From NCBI RefSeq assembly GCF_000498535.1, contig NZ_AVGG01000002.1, forward strand, positions 124,001 to 188,000: a stretch of 64,000 nt of DNA, given 5' to 3'. The notes beneath the pieces are model-generated. The model was given only the letters and a program-made list of their open reading frames with translations, was not told the DNA's origin and made no database searches. This DNA comes from Flavobacterium limnosediminis JC2902. Lineage in GTDB: Bacteria > Bacteroidota > Bacteroidia > Flavobacteriales > Flavobacteriaceae. Each line of letters begins with the position of its first letter. Position 1 is the first letter of the stretch. Of the stretch, positions 57,938 to 64,000 are shown one piece after another. The position numbers were made by a program, and so were the translations under genes.

Positions 57938-60715
57938 TTAATGGTTCCAATTTCGTGAAGGCTTTTCTTTACCTCCAAATTTTTCAATCTTATAGGTTAA
58001 AGAAAACATAGCGTAGCGTTTCAGCACCGTATTTTCCTCATCCCGAATCGTTGTTGCAGATATGGTTCGTACAGCACTTTGATTCTGGTTCAACATATCG
58101 TAAACCTTAACTTTTGCCGTGAATTTCTTATTATAAAAACTATAAGACAAACTGGTATTCCATAAATAGAAATCCTTTTTAAAACCATCCGAGATATTCG
58201 AATTGTAAGTATATCCGAAATCATTTCCGAAAACCCAGTTCTTAGGCCAGTAATTCGTCGTTTGTATATTAAAACGGTGGATCCTGTTAACCGTCGAGCT
58301 AATGGAATAATTAGTATAATTCGTTTCGTTATAGGTAAAATTATACGACGGGGCAATGGTTAGCAATTCACCGTAGTCATAGTTAAAAAACACTCTTGGT
58401 GTTAAACGCAAGGCTTTTGCATCATACATTTCAGTATCAGTAAATCCTTTTGAGAACCCTAAATTAGAACTGATTCCGGCTCCAAATCGGTATTTATGCG
58501 CTTCCTTTTTAATACTTTTACTCCAATTCGCGCCAAACCAAGAGGAATAAGTATCAGAAACATTCGCATAGGTCGTGGCACGCTGACCTCCTTGACCGTA
58601 TACAGTTGAAGAAACAATCTGACTTTCATAAAAATTCCCCCCTGCATAAATATAATATCCGGTACGACTAGGATAATCATAGTCGTTAAAATTGAAATAC
58701 ACGCGATGGCTTTTATTCAGATTCAAATCAGGATTACCAAAAAAAGTATTGAGCGGATTGGCCATATCCAAAACCGGCAACACTTGACTCGCAGTTGGGA
58801 AATCGTATTCGAAGTTATAATTCATCCAAATCTGTTTCGACTTATTCAGCTTATAATTTAAATGCATACTCCCGTAAGGAATCATGTATTTCTTATTCAA
58901 ATCGGTAGTACTCCCAAGGTAGAAAGAATGATTGTCAAACTGAGAAATGGCAGTCCCTCCCGATAAATTAAAATTAAAATTCTTCTTTCCAATCGCAATT
59001 CCGGCATTGGGACGAGCCGTTTTTATAAACGAGGACATGAAGTTTGTCAGCTCCGCATTAGGATCCGAATACGACCCGGAAACCGAATCAAAATCATAAG
59101 CTTTACGGTCTTCGGACGATTTTTTCCATTCGTACCCCAGCCCTAAATTTATACTTAACGAATCAGCCACCGGCTCTGAATAGCTAATGTCAAAATTATA
59201 ATTATCCCTTAAATTCCGGTTATCTTTTTGCTGATCGCGAATATCATCAGGTTCAATTCCTACATGGTAAATGGTAGAAGATATGTTAGTGGAAAGGATT
59301 TCATCTTTATTATTTTCATTATCAAAAGAAGCATTTATATAGCGTCCTTTTCGTTTGAACGATTTATTAAAATTGATGGAATTATTAAAACTGTTTCCGT
59401 CGCTTTCATTAAAAATATTCGAAGAACTTTCGTTTAAAAGTGTATTAGCCTCGTCTGTTGAAAACTGAAATGAATTGTTTCGGTCTTTTCCGTGTGATTT
59501 CGAAAACCGGGGAATAAAAACCAAAGAGGCTGTCGAATCGATTTTATATTCAAATTCAAAATTTAAATTATGACCGAAACGATCGGAAGTTGTCTGCGAA
59601 GTTGCATCCGTAATAATTCCACCGGAAGGCAGGAAATTCGCTTGCTTGACACGGCTGTTATTTTTGGTGTGCTGATCGGAAAAAAAGTAGTTCCCGGAAG
59701 ATTCAAAATTTTTAACCAATTCGTCTGAATAATTAATCCCAACTAAATCGGATTGTGTGATTCCGTTCCCCCCTCCAAAACTCATTCCGTTCACACCGAA
59801 AGAACCATTATCGTTATAGTACATGGAGCGGCTGCGGCCCCCTCCCATATTATCAAAGATCTCATCCATGGAAAACCCGATGGAATTAATATTATTGGAA
59901 GATGCCAAAACACTTATTTTTCGTTTATCCTTAAAATAATTGACTAATCCACTGGCCTCATAACGGTCATCCGTCCCGTATCCGCCCATGAATTTACCAA
60001 AAAGTCCTTTGTTCTTATCTTCGTCTATGGTTAAGTTTATAGTGGCCTTATCGGAACTGGAGGCTTGACCGGAAAGTTCTTCCTTTTTGGTTTTGAGATC
60101 CGATACCTGTATTTTATTGATGATATCCGACGGAAGATTCTGCAAAGCTACTTTTCCGTCCTTGTCAAAAAACGGTTTCCCGTTTACCATAATCTGGGTC
60201 ACTTCCTTTCCGTTCACGGTGATTTTGCCTTCCGGATCTATCTCCACGCCGGGCAATTGTTTCAGCAATGTTTCCACATTGGTATCGGGCCGAACCTTAA
60301 AAGAAGCCGCATTAAACTCCAACGTATCTTTTTTAATACGAATAGGTGGTGCTTCGGCCTTAATAACAACCTCATTCAGCATTTTGGATTGTTCTTTTAA
60401 AGTAATCACTCCAAAATCGGTTGCTTTTAAAAGCTCGTTCAGGCTTTGTTTATGCGCCTCAAAACCTTCCATAGAAACTTTTAGAAAAACAGGCTGTGTA
60501 ATCTTTTTAACGGCTAAAGAGAAGTTCCCGTTTTTATCGGTAATCGTATAATCCACCAGTGTTGAATCTTTGGCCTGCGAAAGATAAACCGTAACGGATT
60601 CCATAGGAAGTTTGGTAGCTTCTTCAATAATTTTTCCTTTGATATGAAAGGAATTCTGAGAAAAAGAACACACTGAAAACAGTGCAAGAACGAAAGTAAA
60701 AAAATGTTTAGGCAT
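57938..60715 (-). CDS. Outer-membrane beta-barrel protein with carboxypeptidase-like domain (TonB-receptor type)
   Basis: From the ATG (a TTG precedes it) this 925-aa protein has a signal peptide (MPKHFFTFVLALFSVCSFSQ) and an N-terminal CarboxypepD_reg-like domain (FHIKGKIIEEATKLPMESVTVYL..TDKNGNFSLAV). A plug-like region follows (VRPDTNVETLLKQLPGVEID, VNGKPFFDKDGKVALQNLPSDIINKIQV), then a large barrel with many aromatic strands, ending in FSLTYKIEKFGGKEK. It belongs to the outer-membrane barrel/TonB-dependent receptor group that lacks an obvious SusD partner. The substrate is unknown. A 15-bp near-perfect inverted repeat lies in its upstream region, and a terminator follows. Confidence 0.9.
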   Translation of the reverse strand: MPKHFFTFVLALFSVCSFSQNSFHIKGKIIEEATKLPMESVTVYLSQAKDSTLVDYTITDKNGNFSLAVKKITQPVFLKVSMEGFEAHKQSLNELLKATDFGVITLKEQSKMLNEVVIKAEAPPIRIKKDTLEFNAASFKVRPDTNVETLLKQLPGVEIDPEGKITVNGKEVTQIMVNGKPFFDKDGKVALQNLPSDIINKIQVSDLKTKKEELSGQASSSDKATINLTIDEDKNKGLFGKFMGGYGTDDRYEASGLVNYFKDKRKISVLASSNNINSIGFSMDEIFDNMGGGRSRSMYYNDNGSFGVNGMSFGGGNGITQSDLVGINYSDELVKNFESSGNYFFSDQHTKNNSRVKQANFLPSGGIITDATSQTTSDRFGHNLNFEFEYKIDSTASLVFIPRFSKSHGKDRNNSFQFSTDEANTLLNESSSNIFNESDGNSFNNSINFNKSFKRKGRYINASFDNENNKDEILSTNISSTIYHVGIEPDDIRDQQKDNRNLRDNYNFDISYSEPVADSLSINLGLGYEWKKSSEDRKAYDFDSVSGSYSDPNAELTNFMSSFIKTARPNAGIAIGKKNFNFNLSGGTAISQFDNHSFYLGSTTDLNKKYMIPYGSMHLNYKLNKSKQIWMNYNFEYDFPTASQVLPVLDMANPLNTFFGNPDLNLNKSHRVYFNFNDYDYPSRTGYYIYAGGNFYESQIVSSTVYGQGGQRATTYANVSDTYSSWFGANWSKSIKKEAHKYRFGAGISSNLGFSKGFTDTEMYDAKALRLTPRVFFNYDYGELLTIAPSYNFTYNETNYTNYSISSTVNRIHRFNIQTTNYWPKNWVFGNDFGYTYNSNISDGFKKDFYLWNTSLSYSFYNKKFTAKVKVYDMLNQNQSAVRTISATTIRDEENTVLKRYAMFSLTYKIEKFGGKEKPSRNWNH

Positions 60716-60726
60716 CAATAAAAAAA

Positions 60727-60760
60727 TTGCGGTTAAAATGATTTCTCATTATAACCGCAA
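60727..60760. promoter_or_regulatory. 15-bp near-perfect inverted repeat upstream of the barrel gene
   Basis: TTGCGGTTAAAATGA (60727-60741) and TCATTATAACCGCAA (60746-60760) pair with one mismatch around a TTTC loop, 12 nt before the ATG at 60715. It could be an operator or a leader hairpin controlling the barrel gene. Confidence 0.65.
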
Positions 60761-60812
60761 ATTAAAGTTTTTATTATGTAAGAATTTTATTTGTTATGTA
60801 AATTTTAACACT

Positions 60813-62123
60813 CTATTTCTGTCTGAAGTAAATATCGATCGGCACTCCGGTAAAATTGTAGATCTGACGCAATTGGTTTTCAATAAAACGTTTGTACGGA
60901 TCTTTCACATACTGCGGCAGGTTAGCAAAAAACACGAACTGAGGCGTTGGTGTCGGCAACTGCATACAATACTTAATTTTCACATATTTTCCTTTCAGTG
61001 CCGGTGGCGGTGTACGCTCGATAATCGGCAACATGGTCTCGTTGAATTTTGATGTGGAAATACGCTGTTTTCTGTTTTCAAAAACTTCAACTGCCGTTTC
61101 CAAAGCTTTCAATAAACGTTGTTTGGTTAAAGCAGATACGAAAAGAATCGGCACATCGGTAAACGGCTGCAATTCTTCACGGATTTTTGCCTCATAATCA
61201 CGGGTTGACATGGTATCTTTTTCCACTAAATCCCACTTGTTCACCAAAATCACGATTCCTTTACGGTTTTTCTCGGCTAACCAGAAAATGCTCTGATCCT
61301 GTCCTTCAAAACCACGGGTTGCGTCAATCATAAGGATACACACATCCGAATGCTCAATGGCACGCACCGAACGCATTACGGAATAAAATTCTAAATCCTC
61401 TTTCACTTTCGCTTTTCTTCGGATTCCGGCGGTATCCACCAAATTGAATTCGAATCCGAAACGGTTGTATTTCGTATCAATCGCGTCACGCGTAGTTCCG
61501 GCAATATCGGTAACCACGAAACGGTCTTCACCAATTAAGGCATTAATGAATGATGATTTTCCGGCATTAGGACGACCTACCACACAAAAACGCGGTAACG
61601 GATTTTCCTCTTCCACCGCATCCGGCATTTCCGGCAAAGCTTCAACCAAAGCATCTAAAAGTTCTCCTGTTCCGCTTCCGTTCATTCCGGCAATGGTGAA
61701 ATATTCCCCTAAACCTAAATTATAGAATTCGATTGCGTCTTTTTCACGCATCGCATTATCCACTTTGTTTACCGCCAATAAAATCGGCTTGGTCACTTTT
61801 CGAAGCAATTTGGCTACTTCCTCATCCATCGGCGTAATGCCTTCTTCCACATCCACCACAAAAATGATGGCATCGGCTTCATCAATGGCCAATTCTACCT
61901 GACGACGGATTTCGCCTTCAAAAATATCATCCGAACCTTTAACATAACCGCCGGTATCGATAACCGAAAACTCCTTTCCGTTCCATTCGCTTTTTCCGTA
62001 ATTACGGTCACGGGTTACACCGCTCACCGAGTCAACGATAGCTTCTCTTCTTTGGATTAACCTGTTAAAAAAGGTTGATTTCCCTACATTCGGACGTCCT
62101 ACAATGGCTACGATATTATTCAT
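60813..62123 (-). CDS. der: Ribosome-biogenesis GTPase Der (EngA)
   Basis: Der is a double GTPase needed for 50S ribosome assembly. The 436-aa protein has two G domains, GRPNVGKST (about 8-16) and GRPNAGKSS (about 182-190), each with DTGG or DTAG, NKVD and NKWD motifs. A C-terminal KH-like domain follows ([25 protein letters not shown]). It is preceded by a promoter with TAACTTTG. It sits next to era, both on the minus strand. Confidence 0.97.
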   Translation of the reverse strand: MNNIVAIVGRPNVGKSTFFNRLIQRREAIVDSVSGVTRDRNYGKSEWNGKEFSVIDTGGYVKGSDDIFEGEIRRQVELAIDEADAIIFVVDVEEGITPMDEEVAKLLRKVTKPILLAVNKVDNAMREKDAIEFYNLGLGEYFTIAGMNGSGTGELLDALVEALPEMPDAVEEENPLPRFCVVGRPNAGKSSFINALIGEDRFVVTDIAGTTRDAIDTKYNRFGFEFNLVDTAGIRRKAKVKEDLEFYSVMRSVRAIEHSDVCILMIDATRGFEGQDQSIFWLAEKNRKGIVILVNKWDLVEKDTMSTRDYEAKIREELQPFTDVPILFVSALTKQRLLKALETAVEVFENRKQRISTSKFNETMLPIIERTPPPALKGKYVKIKYCMQLPTPTPQFVFFANLPQYVKDPYKRFIENQLRQIYNFTGVPIDIYFRQK

Positions 62124-62140
62124 TTTCTGCTAATTTGGTG

Positions 62141-62148
62141 CAAAGTTA
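62141..62148 (-). promoter_or_regulatory. -7 element of der
   Basis: The minus strand reads TAACTTTG (TAnnTTTG), 17 nt before the ATG at 62123. No clear TTG at -33. Confidence 0.5.
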
Positions 62149-62169
62149 GATTATTTATTTGATATGAAG

Positions 62170-62280
62170 CTTGTTCCCGCTATCCGCTGTATCTTTTTGC
62201 CACTCGCCACCCTGCTTAAAACGGGTTCGGCTAAGGCAAAAAGGATGCCGCTTCTCCCGATAGCTATCGGGACGGGGCTA
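62170..62280 (-). repeat. Dispersed stem-loop repeat, copy D (most complete)
   Basis: In the minus direction: TAGCCCCGT, palindrome CCCGATAGCTATCGGG (62256-62271), GAAGCGGCATC, stem CTTTTTGCC (complement of 62235-62243) and its partner GGCAAAAAG (complement of 62193-62201) around a GC-richer 33-nt loop, then GATACAGCGGATAGCGGGAAC. It lies between era and der. Confidence 0.8.
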
Positions 62281-62301
62281 TTTCAGCTTTTCAGCTCCAG
62301 T

Positions 62302-63186
62302 TTATTTTTGATTGTATCCGAAACGACGCAATTGAAACGCATTGCTTCTCCAGTCTTTGTTGACTTTCACGAACATTTCGATGTGAATCTGTTTTCCGAA
62401 GAATTTCTCCAGATCCTGACGGGCTTCTACTCCCACTCTTTTAATTGCCGATCCTTTGTGTCCGATGATGATTCCTTTCTGCGTATCACGTTCCACCATG
62501 ATTACCGATTTAATTCGGATGATATCCTCGTCTTCGATAAATTCTTCGGTTTCGATTTCTACGGCATACGGAATTTCCTTGTCGTAATGCAAAAGGATTT
62601 TTTCGCGGATGGTTTCATTTACGAAGAAACGTTCCGGTTTATCGGTTAAAGCATCTTTCGGATAATACGCCGGCGATTCCGGAAGCAGTTCCAGGATTCG
62701 GTTAAAAACTTCTTTCACGTTGAAGTTCTCTAAAGCGGAAATCGGGAAAAGTTCGGCATTCGGCACTTTTTCTTTCCACAAGTTCACTTGCTCTTCCAAT
62801 TGTTCCTGATTGGATTTGTCGATTTTATTCAACAATAACAACACCGGAATTTTGGAATGGATTATTTTATTAAAAAAAGCTTCGTCTTTCAGTTCTTTTT
62901 CGCCAACCTCTACCATATATATCAACACATCGGCATCTTCAAACGCTGATTTTACAAAATCCATCATCGAATTTTGCAATTCATAAGCGGGTTTGATGAT
63001 ACCCGGAGTATCTGAAAACAAGACCTGAAAATCCTCTCCGTTCACAATTCCGAGGATACGGTGACGGGTGGTTTGCGCTTTAGAAGTAATGATCGACAGG
63101 CGTTCCCCGACGAAAGCATTCATTAAAGTCGACTTCCCAACATTTGGATTTCCGATGATGTTTACAAAACCTGCTTTGTGTGACAT
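62302..63186 (-). CDS. era: GTPase Era
   Basis: Era binds 16S rRNA and helps 30S assembly. The 294-aa protein has the G domain (GNPNVGKST, DTPG, NKID) and a C-terminal KH domain with GIIIGHKGSAIKRVG. Full length. It is preceded by a TACCTTTG promoter element. The end of the gene lies beside repeat copy D. Confidence 0.97.
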   Translation of the reverse strand: MSHKAGFVNIIGNPNVGKSTLMNAFVGERLSIITSKAQTTRHRILGIVNGEDFQVLFSDTPGIIKPAYELQNSMMDFVKSAFEDADVLIYMVEVGEKELKDEAFFNKIIHSKIPVLLLLNKIDKSNQEQLEEQVNLWKEKVPNAELFPISALENFNVKEVFNRILELLPESPAYYPKDALTDKPERFFVNETIREKILLHYDKEIPYAVEIETEEFIEDEDIIRIKSVIMVERDTQKGIIIGHKGSAIKRVGVEARQDLEKFFGKQIHIEMFVKVNKDWRSNAFQLRRFGYNQK

Positions 63187-63204
63187 AGTAAATAATTTAG
63201 CCTA

Positions 63205-63212
63205 CAAAGGTA
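63205..63212 (-). promoter_or_regulatory. -7 element of era
   Basis: The minus strand reads TACCTTTG, 18 nt before the ATG at 63186, with the usual spacing for this genome. Confidence 0.5.
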
Positions 63213-63261
63213 GTCATATCAGGTGAATATGCAGAAATAAAAAAAGTTTTTGTTGTTTTTG

Positions 63262-63291
63262 TTGCACGAACGGAATTTCGGTGTACCTTTG
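63262..63291 (+). promoter_or_regulatory. Promoter of the initiator tRNA pair
   Basis: TTG (63262-63264), 19-bp spacer, TACCTTTG (63284-63291); the first tRNA begins at 63304. A full match to the Bacteroidota consensus. Confidence 0.75.
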
Positions 63292-63303
63292 CACTCGAAA
63301 CAT

Positions 63304-63376
63304 CGCGGGATAGAGCAGTAGGCAGCTCGTCGGGCTCATAACCCGAAGGTCACAGGTTCGAGTCCTGTTCCCGCTA
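63304..63376 (+). tRNA. tRNA-fMet (initiator), anticodon CAT
   Basis: The cloverleaf is complete: acceptor CGCGGGA/TCCCGCT, D stem GAGC/GCTC, anticodon arm TCGGG CTCATAA CCCGA, T arm ACAGG TTCGAGT CCTGT, discriminator A. Three consecutive G-C pairs in the anticodon stem and an unpaired C1-T72 end mark an initiator tRNA. CCA is not encoded. An identical copy follows 31 bp later. Confidence 0.96.
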
Positions 63377-63407
63377 CTAAGAATTTATTGAAATTACAAC
63401 CGTACAT

Positions 63408-63480
63408 CGCGGGATAGAGCAGTAGGCAGCTCGTCGGGCTCATAACCCGAAGGTCACAGGTTCGAGTCCTGTTCCCGCTA
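63408..63480 (+). tRNA. tRNA-fMet (initiator), second identical copy
   Basis: Same 73-nt sequence as the copy at 63304, with the same initiator hallmarks and the same flanks (ACAT before, CTAAGAA after). The 104-bp period indicates a tandem duplication. Both are likely transcribed from the one promoter at 63262-63291. Confidence 0.96.
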
Positions 63481-63481
63481 C

Positions 63482-63515
63482 TAAGAAGAGAATCATTTTG
63501 GTTCTCTTTTTTTTT
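63482..63515 (+). terminator. Terminator after the tRNA pair
   Basis: AAGAGAA pairs with TTCTCTT around TCATTTTGG, followed by a long T run (to about 63514). Confidence 0.85.
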
Positions 63516-63608
63516 AAATAAACCGAAGTGACGTATTTCTTGCATTTCAAGATTTATCCCACTGTTAATCAAAACGTTTCACTAAAGAATTGCTTTAATT
63601 TTTTAATT

Positions 63609-64000
63609 ATGAACACAAAAAAAATTGCTGAATACCGAAAATTATTGGATGTTACAAAAACTGCAACATTAAAAGAACTGAAAACGATTTACAGAAATAG
63701 CATGAAGGAAGACCATCCGGATACTATTGCCGATCCTGTTGAGCGTTTGGCAGCGGAAGAAAGAAGCAAACAAATCATTGAAGCATACCACTTTTTAGTA
63801 AGCATCGCACCGGAAACTCAAGAAAAGGACAAAGACGAATACATCAAAACCACAACAACTTCCAACATTTTAGAATTCTATATGGACAATGGGGTTTTGT
63901 ATATCAGTTTCTTGGACGGAAATCAGTTTGAGTATTTTGGTGTTCCTAAAAACACTTATATCAAAATGATCAATGCGGAATCACCGAACCGTTTTGCAAA
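63609..64000 (+). CDS. KTSC-domain protein with N-terminal J-like domain (cut by window edge)
   Basis: The frame from ATG 63609 is open to the window end (130 codons). Residues 1-65 look like a J domain: helix LLDVTKTATLKELKTIYRNSMKEDHPDT with the HPD motif, then ERSKQIIEAYHFLV. The second part has LEFYMDNGVLYISFLDGNQFEYFGVPKNTYIKMINA, the KTSC pattern of a small beta domain. Such proteins might recruit Hsp70 (DnaK); the role is unknown. The C-terminus is outside the window. Confidence 0.85.
   Translation, partial: MNTKKIAEYRKLLDVTKTATLKELKTIYRNSMKEDHPDTIADPVERLAAEERSKQIIEAYHFLVSIAPETQEKDKDEYIKTTTTSNILEFYMDNGVLYISFLDGNQFEYFGVPKNTYIKMINAESPNRFA

Noticed and set aside
63336..63572. 78-residue minus-strand reading frame across the tRNA genes
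   Set aside because: It is antisense to the two tRNAs; the GNRTRTCDLRVMSPTS-type peptide is a well-known false gene call from the complement of this tRNA.

Overview
The window comes from a low-GC Bacteroidota chromosome, most likely Flavobacterium or a close relative. The evidence is: promoters of the TTG-N(16-23)-TAnnTTTG type; almost no Shine-Dalgarno signals; type IX secretion (T9SS) proteins with C-terminal sorting domains; flavobacterial family proteins (GSCFA, DUF4230, DUF5522, DUF6340-like, KTSC); and many short dispersed intergenic repeats. No phage, IS element, CRISPR array or integrase was seen. Both window edges cut genes: the rnhB 3' end on the left and a J-domain/KTSC gene on the right.

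Layout. 1-7.9 kb is housekeeping: rnhB end, lipB with a lipoprotein gene, lysS, two small exported proteins, and a tightly overlapping operon of a PLP-dependent deaminase-like enzyme, a LysM glucosaminidase and hemL. 7.9-24.5 kb is a surface/secretion island: a 605-aa T9SS protein, two giant T9SS proteins of 2047 and 2105 aa that share their C-terminal third, a small exported protein, a mini HExxH membrane protein and a DUF5522 protein. 24.8-29 kb holds hutU, a DUF4136 lipoprotein, a group III truncated hemoglobin and a TPR-type lipoprotein. 29.2-46.5 kb is the centrepiece, 16 genes on the minus strand: a TetR regulator, paaE-A-B-C-D (phenylacetyl-CoA epoxidase), paaG, paaH, paaI, the thiolase paaJ, paaZ, a second enoyl-CoA hydratase, paaY, and then E2, ilvE and a fused E1 of a branched-chain-type 2-oxo acid dehydrogenase. 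46.5-57.9 kb has a rhodanese-methyltransferase pair, DUF4230, GSCFA, two paralogous lipoproteins, alaS, an M23 peptidase, a MerR regulator and a LemA-TPM-TPM operon. 57.9-64 kb has a TonB-receptor-like outer-membrane barrel, der, era, two identical initiator tRNAs and the KTSC gene.

How the genes work together. The paa genes encode the aerobic CoA-linked phenylacetate route (epoxidation, isomerisation to oxepin-CoA, PaaZ ring cleavage, beta-oxidation to acetyl- and succinyl-CoA). No phenylacetate-CoA ligase (paaK) lies in the window. Instead an aminotransferase and a 2-oxo acid dehydrogenase follow in the same orientation, which suggests (inference) that phenylalanine-derived phenylpyruvate could be turned directly into phenylacetyl-CoA. 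A perfect 18-bp palindrome at the presumed paaE transcription start is the likely TetR operator. PaaZ carries an unusual C-terminal DinB-like (DUF1569-type) domain of about 150 residues.

Other points of interest: a dispersed repeat family whose copies keep the same architecture but have different, perfectly compensated hairpin stems; a different repeat or hairpin in nearly every spacer of the paa operon; a 10-copy decamer tandem repeat; a 7-bp tandem repeat inside the GSCFA coding sequence; and three genes whose -7 promoter element sits only 4-6 nt before the ATG, which implies leaderless mRNAs.
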